From the NCBI GenBank assembly GCA_964437725.1, contig CAYTIB010000026.1, positions 62,001-126,000 on the forward strand: a stretch of DNA of 64,000 nt, in the 5' to 3' direction. This document shows positions 17,444 through 26,747 of this stretch, piece after piece. Below the pieces are notes generated by a model. The model was not told where the DNA came from. It made no database searches and saw only the letters and a list, made by a program, of their open reading frames with translations. Position numbers and translations under genes: made by a program. Each line of letters opens with the position of its first letter. Positions within the stretch are counted from its first letter, which is position 1. This DNA is from CAYTIB01 sp964437725. GTDB lineage: Bacteria > UBA8248 > JACPRG01 > G963555815.

Positions 17444-18403
17444 TTAATCTAATAGGACCTTCGTCGTCAGCTTTTCGTACGTCACAGGATCTTTCAGAAG
17501 CTTTTTTTCTCCCGCCCATCGAATAACATCTTCCGCCTTTTTGCGTGACGGAAGCTGAAGCTTCGGAAATGGAACCACGGAATAGCTATTTAAAATAAGT
17601 TTAGGAAGACGCGCTTTCTTAACGAGAAGACCTTTCCACGAATTAGGGTCTGCATTGATCGCGTCTACCGCTTCATTGTAAGCGCGAGCATAAGCCTTCA
17701 TCGTAGGCGTTTTTGTCCGAAGAGCTCGCCCAGTAAACAATGTAATGGACTGGGATAGGTTTGTCTCAATATCGTTGGCAATTGGCTTTGCCCCCTTAAC
17801 GATAGCCAGCGTTGCTAGAGGGTCAGGCAATGTTGCGGCACCAATTTGGCCGGTCATAAGCATCTGAAACCGCAAAGGAATCTTTTTGACCTCGACTGTC
17901 TTTATATCACCTGGGCCAAACCCCTTGGACTGCAGCATTCGGTCCGTAACGTACTGGATTATTGTGTTCGAAGATATCCCGATAGGTACACCTTTCAGCG
18001 CGTCTAGGGTTCCAGGACCATCCTTTGGAGATCCAAGAATGTAAAATGGGCCTTCCTTACCCACCGAACCCAAAAGGAGTGCTCCAACCGCAACGTCTAT
18101 ATTTCGGGAAACCATAACTGTAGACGTAATCATGTCACTAAGAGCACCATCTGCAGAACCAGAGGTGAGAGCCGCATCCCTTTCCAGTGCACTTTGAAAC
18201 GAAAATGTGCTAAATCGGAAACCGTGCTTGCGGTCAAGCCCCTTCTCGGAAATGACGATATAAGGAAGTGCATCTACAATTGGCAGAATTCCGAGACGGA
18301 TCTGCTTCTCCGCACCCCTTGCGGCAACACTCCATAGCGAACAACCAACACCGATAAACAGGGACAAAATTACAAGCTTGAGAGACAGCCCATGGAATTT
18401 CAA
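17444..18403 (-). CDS. Exported substrate-binding protein, NMT1/SsuA-like
   Basis: A 319-residue periplasmic binding protein with a Sec signal (residues 1-31, cleavage likely after AARGA). The mature part opens IRLGILPIVDALPYIVISEKGL and has the DAALTSGSADGALSD segment seen in NitT/TauT binding proteins. The start is TTG at 18403, chosen because AAGGAGG lies eight bases upstream. It is 31 bases downstream of the UbiA-like gene, so the importer appears to be co-transcribed with quinone-type genes. It has a clear export signal, which argues against it being one of the futalosine-pathway enzymes of similar fold (MqnA, MqnD). Confidence 0.88.
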   Translation of the reverse strand: MKFHGLSLKLVILSLFIGVGCSLWSVAARGAEKQIRLGILPIVDALPYIVISEKGLDRKHGFRFSTFSFQSALERDAALTSGSADGALSDMITSTVMVSRNIDVAVGALLLGSVGKEGPFYILGSPKDGPGTLDALKGVPIGISSNTIIQYVTDRMLQSKGFGPGDIKTVEVKKIPLRFQMLMTGQIGAATLPDPLATLAIVKGAKPIANDIETNLSQSITLFTGRALRTKTPTMKAYARAYNEAVDAINADPNSWKGLLVKKARLPKLILNSYSVVPFPKLQLPSRKKAEDVIRWAGEKKLLKDPVTYEKLTTKVLLD

Positions 18404-18434
18404 CTTGCGATCCTCCTTCTGCCAATTGAGTTAA

Positions 18435-19409
18435 CTAAATGTACGAACGCCAGAAGACATCCGCAACTGCACCTAATCCAATTGCAACACTAAACCAAGC
18501 GTTCAAATTAAAAAACGAAAAGTTTACACGTGACAGATCGTTCGGCCGAACCATAACGTGTTCACAAATCAAAATCCCACTTGAAACCACCCATCCAATC
18601 CAATATATCTTCCCAAGGGCACCTTCCCAACCCACTAAAAAAAAAGCGGAAATAGTGACAAAATGCAAAATGGCGGAGAGGCATAAAGCTGACGAAATAC
18701 CAAACCGTGCAGGGATGGAATGTACCCCTTCAGAAAGGTCGAAATCGTAATCCAAACATGCATAAATAAGATCGAAACCCACTACCCAGGCGGCCGAACC
18801 TAGGGCTAGCCATAAAGGAACCACCGTAAGCTCACCGCGAACAGCAATCCAGGCACCGGCCGTCGCACAAGCATAAACCGCCCCTAAAAACCAGTGACAA
18901 TTCCACGTCCATCTCTTGGCGTAGGAGTATAGAATGATGGCCAAAACAACAACCGGTGAGAGCAATAGGGCAAGCTTATTAAGCATGGAGGCGGACAAAA
19001 TAAACACGGCGAGTGAGATACTCATAAATATCCAAATTCCACTTCCTTCAAGAATGTGCCTGTAAGCAATCCGGTCTTGTGTCCGAGGGTTTTTCGCATC
19101 GAAATCTTTATCGGCCAAGCGGTTAAGCGCAAAAGAAAAGTTACGCGCACCAACCGCAGCAATCGTGGTCCACACAAGCAAACTGATAGCTGGTATTCCA
19201 CCAGCCGCTAAAAAGGCTCCGGCCATCACAAGGGGTAGTGCAAACACCGAGTGTTCGAATTTCACAAGTCTCAGAATCTGGCCTGTATTCCGAGTAAATC
19301 CTGAAGGCTCGGAGCCCTGATTGCTAGGACCTAAATTCGGATCCGATGAAGGAAAATCCCTACCGTTCGGATCCACAACTCTACCTAACTCACTCTGCAT
19401 CAAAGCCAT
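18435..19409 (-). CDS. UbiA-family prenyltransferase (MqnP/UbiA-like)
   Basis: A membrane enzyme of up to 324 residues that joins a polyprenyl diphosphate to an aromatic ring in quinone synthesis. The first prenyl-diphosphate motif is NRLADKDFDAKNPRTQDR (about 125-142) and the second is YACLDYDFDLSEG (about 220-232); about eight membrane helices follow the usual pattern. The first 40 residues are not conserved and the start is uncertain: ATG at 19409, or 19400, both inside the end of the UbiD gene. Overlap with UbiD by 20 bases makes the pair coupled, as in futalosine menaquinone (MqnP with MqnL) or ubiquinone routes. Confidence 0.88.
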   Translation of the reverse strand: MALMQSELGRVVDPNGRDFPSSDPNLGPSNQGSEPSGFTRNTGQILRLVKFEHSVFALPLVMAGAFLAAGGIPAISLLVWTTIAAVGARNFSFALNRLADKDFDAKNPRTQDRIAYRHILEGSGIWIFMSISLAVFILSASMLNKLALLLSPVVVLAIILYSYAKRWTWNCHWFLGAVYACATAGAWIAVRGELTVVPLWLALGSAAWVVGFDLIYACLDYDFDLSEGVHSIPARFGISSALCLSAILHFVTISAFFLVGWEGALGKIYWIGWVVSSGILICEHVMVRPNDLSRVNFSFFNLNAWFSVAIGLGAVADVFWRSYI

Positions 19410-20838
19410 ATTCCTTCCACCGTTGATTTACGAGCGCCTGTATCTCCGGCGACATGCGAGCAATATCGGGCCACTCCCTGTCAAATCCTTCCTCCTTCCA
19501 CTTCCGTGTAGCGTCAATCCCCATCTTGGATCCGACCGTGAAACGGGGGGAAGCATGGTCCAGTACTTCGGCCGGACCATCTACAAAACAAACGTCTCGG
19601 CGGGGATCAATATTACTAGAGACAATCCAAGCAACATGACTCAAATCATGAACATCAACCTCTTCATCCACCACAACAATAATCTTAGCAAACATCATCT
19701 GACCCATCCCCCACAACGCGTGCATTACCTTACGGGCATGGAGAGGGTATTGCTTTCGGATCGACACGACAATCAAATTGTGGAACACCCCTTCTGCAGG
19801 CATGTTCATGTCAACTACTTCATGGAGTTGAGTTTGGATCAAGGGAAGAAAAATCCGTTCGGTCGCTTTACCCATGTATAGATCTTCCATGGGAGGCGGA
19901 CCAACAACAGTGGTCGGATAGACAGGGTCACGTTTATGCGTAATACATTGGACATGAAAGACCGGATAATCGTCTGCCAGGGAATAAAATCCGGTGTGAT
20001 CACCAAAAGGCCCTTCTCGCCTTAATTCCCCGGGATCCAAATAGCCTTCCAAAACAATGTCGGCATCAGCCGGAACTTCGAGATCCACCGTCTTACAAGT
20101 AACAAGACGCACCTTCTTCTGCCGCAGGAACCCAGCGAACATAAGTTCGTCCAGACCCGGTGGGAGAGGAGATGTGGCTGCATACGTCAAGATAGGATCA
20201 CCCCCCAAGGCAATCGCCACCTCCATTCGTTTGCCTGCCTTGCAATGTTCACGGTAGTGAGCAGCACCATCATGGTGGCGGTGCCAGTGCATTCCAGCAG
20301 TTTCATGGTCAAAGATCTGCAAGCGGTACATCCCTACATTTCTCTTTCCAGTTAGTCCCTTAGTGTACACCTGAGGGGTGGTAACGTACCGACCGCCGTC
20401 CTGGGGCCAACACTTCAACGCAGGAAGAAAATCTAGCGAAGCATCTTTTTGAATGATTACGTCCTGACACGGCCCACTGGAAATGACCTCTGGGCCAAGA
20501 GATGCAAGTTTCATAAGTGGTGGCAAGCGTTTGAGCTTCTGCATCAACCCGGAGGGGATTTCCAGATTCAGAAGCTCGCGAATACGATCTGCAATCACCT
20601 CAAAATCGTCCACGCCCAAAGCTAGACACATTCGTTTTTCCGATCCAAGGGAATTGATAAGGACCGGAATATTGTGCCCTTTAACTTTTTCGAATAGTAG
20701 GGCAGGACCGCCACGCTTGACAGTCCGATCGGCTATCTCGGTGATCTCAAGAACTGGATCTACCTCAGCCGAGATTCGCTTGAGTTCCCCTATCCCTTCC
20801 AGGGCAGAGACAAATTGGTCTGTGCTGTCATAAGCCAT
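19390..20838 (-). CDS. UbiD-family decarboxylase
   Basis: A 482-residue prenylated-FMN-dependent decarboxylase that removes a ring carboxyl group after prenylation. The typical pattern is present: KVKGHNIPVLINSLGS near the N-terminus, the MYRLQIFDHETAGMHWHRH segment (about 170-188) and the EGPFGDHTGFYSLADDYP active-site region with its E-R-E triad context. Length and order match menaquinone/ubiquinone UbiD proteins. A flavin prenyltransferase (UbiX) is not in the window. It is the first gene of a run that continues with UbiA and the NitT/TauT importer. Confidence 0.92.
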   Translation of the reverse strand: MAYDSTDQFVSALEGIGELKRISAEVDPVLEITEIADRTVKRGGPALLFEKVKGHNIPVLINSLGSEKRMCLALGVDDFEVIADRIRELLNLEIPSGLMQKLKRLPPLMKLASLGPEVISSGPCQDVIIQKDASLDFLPALKCWPQDGGRYVTTPQVYTKGLTGKRNVGMYRLQIFDHETAGMHWHRHHDGAAHYREHCKAGKRMEVAIALGGDPILTYAATSPLPPGLDELMFAGFLRQKKVRLVTCKTVDLEVPADADIVLEGYLDPGELRREGPFGDHTGFYSLADDYPVFHVQCITHKRDPVYPTTVVGPPPMEDLYMGKATERIFLPLIQTQLHEVVDMNMPAEGVFHNLIVVSIRKQYPLHARKVMHALWGMGQMMFAKIIVVVDEEVDVHDLSHVAWIVSSNIDPRRDVCFVDGPAEVLDHASPRFTVGSKMGIDATRKWKEEGFDREWPDIARMSPEIQALVNQRWKEYGFDAE

Positions 20839-20993
20839 AATTTAAATAAACCATCATTCTTTAGTGATTTTTAGGGCGAGATCATAGCACAGGAACCAGC
20901 AAACAACAGAATACGGATACCACCACCTCGGACCTATTCGTCTTAATCCAATGACACAGGTGGTTTCACAGAAAACTCCGAAAACCCTCCTGT

Positions 20994-21281
20994 TTACTCG
21001 ATAACCTTCGGAACCTTGTAGTGACCATGATCGGACGATGGGGAAAGTTGAAGAAAATCTTCTTGCGGGAGAGGGGTGCACACTTCATCTTTCCGGAACA
21101 CATTCACCTGAGGTAGAACCGTCGTCACAGGTTCCACCTCTGCCGTCTCGACTTCGTTCAACATCTCAACATACGAGAGGATGCTTGCAAGTTGTCCCTG
21201 AAACTGTTGGACTTCTTCCTCAGAGAAATCTAGACGCGCAAGTTGCGCGAGGTGATCGATCTCTTCCCTTGTCAATTCCAT
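20994..21281 (-). CDS. gatC: Aspartyl/glutamyl-tRNA amidotransferase subunit C
   Basis: A 95-residue protein that stabilises GatA in the amidotransferase converting Glu-tRNA-Gln or Asp-tRNA-Asn to the amide form. The family pattern MELTREEIDHLAQLARLDFS, then QLASILSYVEMLNEV and a PQ..FRKDE stretch, is complete. The ATG at 21281 has GGAGGG six bases upstream; longer upstream starts lack conservation. No gatA or gatB follows: the next gene is ubiD after 155 empty bases. The partner subunits must be elsewhere in the genome. Confidence 0.92.
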   Translation of the reverse strand: MELTREEIDHLAQLARLDFSEEEVQQFQGQLASILSYVEMLNEVETAEVEPVTTVLPQVNVFRKDEVCTPLPQEDFLQLSPSSDHGHYKVPKVIE

Positions 21282-21480
21282 GAACAGCCCTCCGTAGTCA
21301 CACAAATGCCAATATAGCAACAAAAGAATATGATCCGCCAGCCCCCTTCTGTTCACTCTTGAAGTTTCCGGTTCAGAAAAGCAATGAACCAGGAGTACTG
21401 CACCGAAAAACACTCTCACTATTTTACCCAAAAGCATCCATCAAGATTGTGGTTGGAATTGAAAGTATTTGGGATGGAAC

Positions 21481-23754
21481 CTATTTGACAATCCGAATCG
21501 GGGCGTATTTTATCATTAGTTTTTTTGTCCCGGTCGCAAACCGAACGCTGAGGCACAGATTATCCCCCGAACCCTTACTTCCCAAGATCGTCCCAGATCC
21601 AAAAATGTCGTGAATTATGCGGGTGCCCACCTTCCAACGTCCCACTAATGAGCCTTGGGCTTTTAAATCTACCTGACTTGAAAAGGGCCCATCCGCCAGC
21701 CCAATTTGTCTCTTGCCGTATCTTCGGTTTTTCTGCCATCCCGCTAAGGGAGCCGCTGCTTCGGTTAATTCGCTGCCCCCTCCCTCACGTGTCAGGACAT
21801 CTTCCGGAATTTCTGTCAAAAAAATCGACTCCGGATTAGTGCGTGTTTGGCCATGCAGAGTTCGTGTCAGTGCACGAGTAAGGATCAATCGATTTTCCGC
21901 ACGGGTCATCCCCACATAGAAGAGGCGGCGTTCTTCTTCAATGTCGCCTCCCGAATTCCGTAGAGATTGGTCGTGAGGGATGAGGCCTTCTTCCACGCCT
22001 GTGAGAAAAACTGTATCGAACTCCAAGCCCTTGGCTGCATGAAGAGTCATGAGGAGGGTTTCCCCATGATATTCATCCCCAACAACATCGATTTCAGCTA
22101 GTAAGGCCGTTTCATCCAGGTAATCGCGCAATTTTGGAGCCGCATCAGAATCCCATCTCGCCTGGAACTCTTCGAGAGAGTTTTCAAACTCTCTCAAGAT
22201 CCCTGCTCGACACAAATCCTCATACTTTGTTCGGGCAAGCAAACTTCGGAAAAGATCCATAACCGGAAGGTGTGCGGCCTCTTCCGCTAATTGCACCATA
22301 AGTTGATGAAACTCCGCTACGCGTTTTCCAGGTGCCCCCTTAATGGCTACCTCCCTACTTCCAATAACTTCCCATAGCGCTTGATTCGCCTCCCGGGCTG
22401 CTTCCTTCAGTTGCTTGACAGTCGAATTTCCTATGCCGCGAGGCGGCACATTGATAATTCGAAGAAGCGCTTCCTCAGCCTTCGGGTTTACTAAAAACTT
22501 GAAATAGGAAACGATGTCCTTGATCTCTTTCCGGTCAAAAAACCGGAGTCCAGCCACCACTTGGTGGGGAATACGGTGGCGGCGGAAAGCCTCCTCAAAC
22601 TGACGCGACTGAGTATGAGTCCGGAAAAAAACGGCCATGCTGTTCCGTTTGCATGGTTTGTCTGGAGCTTTTCGAAATTCTGCAACTTTAGAGGCTACGT
22701 ACTCGGCCTCCGCCCTCTCATTCATGGCAGAATATAGGGTTAGTTTCTCCCCAACCTCGCGTGTAGGAATGAGGTTTTTGCTTCGCCTATTACGATTTTG
22801 CTTTATTACTTCGGCAGCACCACGAAGAATGGCAGCTGAGGAACGAAAGTTTTCTTCCAATTGAATCACTCGGGTCCCCGGATAATCCTGTTCCATTTGG
22901 AGGATTCCTCGTACGTCCGCACCACGCCAATTGTAGATACTTTGGTCTTCGTCCCCAACCACACATAGGCCTTCACCCTCCCCCGCCAACAGCTTAAGTA
23001 AACGGTGCTGGGCGCCATTGGTATCCTGATACTCATCAACTAAAATCTGACGGAATCGTTTTCGGTAAACATTCAGAATTTCAGTGTCTTCCTCAAAGAG
23101 ACGATTTACCATGTACAGTAAATCATCGAATTCGACCGCACCCGACACCTGGAGTCTCGCTTTATATGCCGGATACACTTCTCGAACTTTCGCGTCCAGG
23201 CCAAAATCCTGGCCATCAAACTGCTCAGGCCCAAACCCCTCGCTCTTGGCCTTACGAATCACTGATAAAAGTAAGCGGGGGGCATAAAGATCGCGTTTGA
23301 TTCCGAGTTCGCCGGCAACCGTAGTAACCACAGCCAGGCTATCCGAAGTGTCGTAGATCATGAAATCAGGCTCAATCCCCACGGCCCTGCCGTCAAATCT
23401 CAAAATTCGGGCACAGATCGAATGAAAGGTTGAAATCCAGAGCTCGTGATTCGTGGAGGCAAAGTCTTTCTTTGGTTCGCCCCTCGCTACTCTGGTTCTT
23501 TCGTCCAAATCTCTTTCTTCAGTGGCCAAGAGACGCAGGGATCTATCACGCATCTCACCTGCAGCCTTGTTTGTGAAAGTTAAAGCAAGAATCTCGTGAG
23601 GACGCGCAAATCCTTCCAAGATCAGACGGGCTATTCGTCGCGTGATTACACGGGTTTTCCCAGAGCCTGCCCCAGCAAGAACAAGCAGAGGATGACCATC
23701 GTGAAGTACGGCTTCTCTCTGGTGGTCTGTAAGACCTTCAAGGTAGAAATTCAC
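21481..23754 (-). CDS. UvrD/PcrA-type superfamily 1 DNA helicase
   Basis: A 757-residue 3'-5' helicase for nucleotide-excision and mismatch repair or replication-fork clearing. SF1 motifs in order: Walker A AGAGSGKTRVITRR (about 28-41), LTFTNKAAGEM, VDEYQDTNGAQH, GDEDQSIYNWRGADV, LEENFRS, and TLHAAKGLEFDTVFLTG near residue 560. The C-terminus carries a short Tudor-like segment (VGTRIIHDIFGSGTI) as in PcrA. It starts with GTG at 23754, seven bases after the previous stop; the ribosome binding site is weak, so coupling is likely. Confidence 0.93.
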   Translation of the reverse strand: MNFYLEGLTDHQREAVLHDGHPLLVLAGAGSGKTRVITRRIARLILEGFARPHEILALTFTNKAAGEMRDRSLRLLATEERDLDERTRVARGEPKKDFASTNHELWISTFHSICARILRFDGRAVGIEPDFMIYDTSDSLAVVTTVAGELGIKRDLYAPRLLLSVIRKAKSEGFGPEQFDGQDFGLDAKVREVYPAYKARLQVSGAVEFDDLLYMVNRLFEEDTEILNVYRKRFRQILVDEYQDTNGAQHRLLKLLAGEGEGLCVVGDEDQSIYNWRGADVRGILQMEQDYPGTRVIQLEENFRSSAAILRGAAEVIKQNRNRRSKNLIPTREVGEKLTLYSAMNERAEAEYVASKVAEFRKAPDKPCKRNSMAVFFRTHTQSRQFEEAFRRHRIPHQVVAGLRFFDRKEIKDIVSYFKFLVNPKAEEALLRIINVPPRGIGNSTVKQLKEAAREANQALWEVIGSREVAIKGAPGKRVAEFHQLMVQLAEEAAHLPVMDLFRSLLARTKYEDLCRAGILREFENSLEEFQARWDSDAAPKLRDYLDETALLAEIDVVGDEYHGETLLMTLHAAKGLEFDTVFLTGVEEGLIPHDQSLRNSGGDIEEERRLFYVGMTRAENRLILTRALTRTLHGQTRTNPESIFLTEIPEDVLTREGGGSELTEAAAPLAGWQKNRRYGKRQIGLADGPFSSQVDLKAQGSLVGRWKVGTRIIHDIFGSGTILGSKGSGDNLCLSVRFATGTKKLMIKYAPIRIVK

Positions 23755-23761
23755 GGAAGAG

Positions 23762-24556
23762 TTACTTCTTCTTCGAAGTGGTTTCCAGAATTCTCGATTT
23801 AGAACGGATGATGGTATCGGATGAATAGAAACCTTTTCGGATTAACGTTGTCGGATAAATCCAGGTCCTGGGACCAACCAAGGTCCCAGGAGATGTGACA
23901 GCGTTGCATCCAATCTCCACATCATCACCCAATATGGCTCCAAACTTAGAAAGACCTGTGTCCCAACGCTTTTCGCCAACATTTAACATAACGGAATCCA
24001 AAGTCTTCCCCATTTTCTGTTCTGGTGTCCTGAGCTGAAGATTTGCCAGCTTAGTACCAGCACCCAGATTCACACGCCGGCCAAGAATACTATCACCAAC
24101 ATAAGAAAAGTGACCTGCTTCAGCCCCAGTGAAAAAAACCGAGTTTTTAACCTCAGTTACATGCCCAACGGTAGCACCGTCGGCTATGATCACGGGTCCT
24201 CGAAGGTATGCCCCCTGGCGAATCTCCACTCCTTTACCGATAAGCGCTCTGGACTTGATGAGCACACCTGGTTCCAAAACTGTTTCTATCTGGATCAAAA
24301 TCTGAAGGTCAGGTAGAAGAATGTCTTCGGAGACTCTAACAAGAGTATCGGTGGTAATCATCCCATCGTGAACAATTATTCCTGGCGGGACCAAGCCAGC
24401 CGGGACCAAACTATTTGTGATCACTTCGTTGATGTAACGTTCTATTCGTGGGACTCCATCCCAAACCTGTTCTACCTCGGAGAAAAGCCCGGCGACCCAA
24501 GGGTCTTCGTGTTCGGGGAAGTAAAATTCAGGCCGAATTTCAGGCCGATCATTCAT
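23762..24556 (-). CDS. Left-handed beta-helix sugar-phosphate acetyltransferase-like protein
   Basis: A 264-residue protein with a short N-terminal region and then hexapeptide repeats from about residue 75 to 245 (VLIKSRALIGKGVEIRQGA, TVGHVTEVKNSVFF, GAGTKLANLQLR, GAILGDDVEIGCNAV). The order resembles the acetyltransferase half of GlmU and stand-alone glucosamine-1-phosphate acetyltransferases, including the VGDSILGRRVNLGAGTKLAN segment. It has no nucleotidyltransferase domain. It follows the phosphohexomutase by 12 bases and sits in the amino-sugar cluster, so it probably acetylates a sugar phosphate there, in parallel with the larger GlmU-like protein. Confidence 0.75.
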   Translation of the reverse strand: MNDRPEIRPEFYFPEHEDPWVAGLFSEVEQVWDGVPRIERYINEVITNSLVPAGLVPPGIIVHDGMITTDTLVRVSEDILLPDLQILIQIETVLEPGVLIKSRALIGKGVEIRQGAYLRGPVIIADGATVGHVTEVKNSVFFTGAEAGHFSYVGDSILGRRVNLGAGTKLANLQLRTPEQKMGKTLDSVMLNVGEKRWDTGLSKFGAILGDDVEIGCNAVTSPGTLVGPRTWIYPTTLIRKGFYSSDTIIRSKSRILETTSKKK

Positions 24557-24568
24557 TCCTCCTCCTCA

Positions 24569-26629
24569 TTATCCTAACGACCCAGCCACGTTGCTTGCAT
24601 ACCAGCGACCGAGATCCGTTATATCAACGGTTTCGTCCCTCAAACGAATCAAACCCTGGCGTTCCATTTCCTTAAACAATCGCCGGACTTCGACTCCTTC
24701 TCTTATTTCTGTTTCAGCTTCTTCCACATCCAAGAGGCCCGGTCTCACAAGCCGCTTTAAGATATCTATTTCTGCTCGCACGTAGGGGTGTGTATCACTC
24801 TTAAAACCCACGAGGAGGTAGCGGAAAATGGTCTCACCAATTTTTGCTAAATTTTCGGTTTCACCTATCCTCCCTTGCACTGTTACCCCCGTCCTTTCCT
24901 CTGTCCCAGAATTTCGGATGAAAACTGCAGCCTGTTGAATGCCCTCCGAATCCTTTAGAGCAAAATATAGCATGCCGGGGTCTTCGGGTATTCTCAACCG
25001 GAGGGGCTGATAGATTCCCCCCAATTTCAACTTACATGTCATGTAAAGATAATTTTCCATTTCCTGCCAAGCTTTAGTCCCTGAAGAAAATTTTTCCCGG
25101 TTGGTGTAAAAAGCATAGTAAGTTTTTCGAAACCCTATCGGATACGGGCAACGTACTGCCTCAATCCAATCATCAACGGACTTTCCTTGCGAAAGTGCCC
25201 ATATTGCCGCAAGGGTGTTTGACACCGCCTTAAGGCCGTTGCCAGCAAATACGGGAAGAAAGTGTCCATCCACATATGTTCGTCCCAGGGTCACATGATG
25301 ACCCGACGCTTCACTCCCCAGAGCAAATGAAATCTTTCCCGGAACAAACAAAGAATCGGCTGATTCCCGGCTTAAAGCGCGGAGGTAAGCGGAAAGTCCG
25401 CGAGCGTCACCCTCTCCGTCTTCCAAAGTTTGCAGAAATTCTAGAGAACTCCCCTTCTCATCGATCCTTGCTCGAGCGCAGGCTAATCCTGCGTGCCAAA
25501 GGAGCCACTTGTCGCCAACGGCGGATAGCGCGTGTGCAAACCCCAACATCGGTGCAGCAACTGCCACGCCCGGGTCGCTATCCACTGTATTGACATATTT
25601 GGTTCCCTTCCAGGCATTCGGAATCTTAGAAGATAAAAAACTCGCCATATGGAAAGCAGCCTGATCACCACTTAGGACCTCAACTCGTTGACTGAGGGGA
25701 TTATAAAGCAAGAGGGTAGCGCGATCCCCGTCGCCATCGAAAACCGCTCCTGCAGCCCAACGCCCTCCGGACAGAAACTCTGAGTGAAACTCAGTCACAG
25801 CTTTAAGTAAAGCAGTGACCCCCGCATGATGTGTGAAGTCCTTCCCTGTATCACTTCGGCCATGGATGTCGACCCAATTAACCTGTTCCAGCTCAACCAC
25901 ACCCCCATTTTCATTAATCCGCACATTGGACCCGTTCACTTCGATTACTTCTCCAACTCCAAGGCGGCGAAAAACATCGGAGGCCAACCCCGCCATACTT
26001 CCCCCCGCGGCATCAACTACAAGCAGGAGTTTGGAAAGAGGTCCACCCGGAACAAACTCAGGCAACCAAGTATTAAATTGGTCGCAAGAAAAATCGATGA
26101 AGGCTCTCCGTGCCTCTGATTCCAAAAACAAAGGTTTCCCCTCAATAGGCTGGCAAGACAACCCCTCACTCAGGTCGTAAAGCTTCTGGGTTAACCGCTC
26201 CTCATCCCTCGGATAAAGCTTAGTGGCTAGTGGACCGAGAAAGAGTTTAAGTCCATTTTGACCCTCGGGATTATGCGATGCTGTTACCATAATTCCGGCG
26301 CTGGATCTCCGTTGGACCATGAGCAATGGGACCGCTGGTGTCGGAACTGTTCCCAAGACAATTGGTCGGCATCCAGCCTTGAGGATCCCCTCTACAATCG
26401 CGTTGGTGAGATCACCAACGCGATCTCGAGGATCCCAACCAACAACTATTTCCTCCCCGGGGGATACCTCCTCCTCCGCGAATGCTCTCGCATAAAGTCC
26501 AACGAACGCTGGTGTTAGGAAACCAGTCCGAAGATAAGCCTCCACGGGATCGCGCTGGCTCTCATCATCATCCGGTCCCACGAGACCGCGAATACCATCG
26601 GTTCCCTGAAGGCGTAAAGGTCGGCTCAT
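24569..26629 (-). CDS. Large phosphohexomutase (GlmM/PGM family) with C-terminal extension
   Basis: Interconverts hexose or hexosamine 6- and 1-phosphates. The alpha-D-phosphohexomutase motifs are all present: LQGTDGIRGLVG at the start, phosphoserine loop TASHNPEGQNGLK (about 119-131), metal loop FDGDGDRATL, sugar loop GSEASGHH and phosphate-binding RNSGTEERTGV. At 686 residues it is about 230 longer than GlmM: there are inserts in the middle domains and an extra tail of about 80 residues that looks like a small helical or winged-helix domain (from KSDTHPYVRAEIDILK to the end). Context with GlmS and GlmU suggests glucosamine-phosphate as substrate. Confidence 0.85.
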   Translation of the reverse strand: MSRPLRLQGTDGIRGLVGPDDDESQRDPVEAYLRTGFLTPAFVGLYARAFAEEEVSPGEEIVVGWDPRDRVGDLTNAIVEGILKAGCRPIVLGTVPTPAVPLLMVQRRSSAGIMVTASHNPEGQNGLKLFLGPLATKLYPRDEERLTQKLYDLSEGLSCQPIEGKPLFLESEARRAFIDFSCDQFNTWLPEFVPGGPLSKLLLVVDAAGGSMAGLASDVFRRLGVGEVIEVNGSNVRINENGGVVELEQVNWVDIHGRSDTGKDFTHHAGVTALLKAVTEFHSEFLSGGRWAAGAVFDGDGDRATLLLYNPLSQRVEVLSGDQAAFHMASFLSSKIPNAWKGTKYVNTVDSDPGVAVAAPMLGFAHALSAVGDKWLLWHAGLACARARIDEKGSSLEFLQTLEDGEGDARGLSAYLRALSRESADSLFVPGKISFALGSEASGHHVTLGRTYVDGHFLPVFAGNGLKAVSNTLAAIWALSQGKSVDDWIEAVRCPYPIGFRKTYYAFYTNREKFSSGTKAWQEMENYLYMTCKLKLGGIYQPLRLRIPEDPGMLYFALKDSEGIQQAAVFIRNSGTEERTGVTVQGRIGETENLAKIGETIFRYLLVGFKSDTHPYVRAEIDILKRLVRPGLLDVEEAETEIREGVEVRRLFKEMERQGLIRLRDETVDITDLGRWYASNVAGSLG

Positions 26630-26679
26630 CGATTCTTAATCTTGGCTTTACAATGGACTGGGTATTCAAACAAGAACTG

Positions 26680-26714
26680 CTTTCCTCCCCGGTTGGGGCC
26701 ATCGGGGAGGAAAG
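26680..26714. terminator. Strong intercistronic hairpin after glmS
   Basis: Eleven perfect pairs (CTTTCCTCCCC with GGGGAGGAAAG) around a 13-base loop, placed between the glmS stop and the start of the downstream mutase gene on the same strand. The minus-strand tail is not a clean T-run, so it may be a processing or stability element rather than a full terminator. Confidence 0.55.
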
Positions 26715-26747
26715 GCTTAACCTGCCCCCGACCCCACATATACCTGC

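Noticed and set aside
17444..18403. MqnA/MqnD-type futalosine enzyme (same binding-protein fold) next to UbiA/UbiD
   Set aside because: It has a clear export signal and is followed by an ATPase and a permease, so it is a transporter binding protein.
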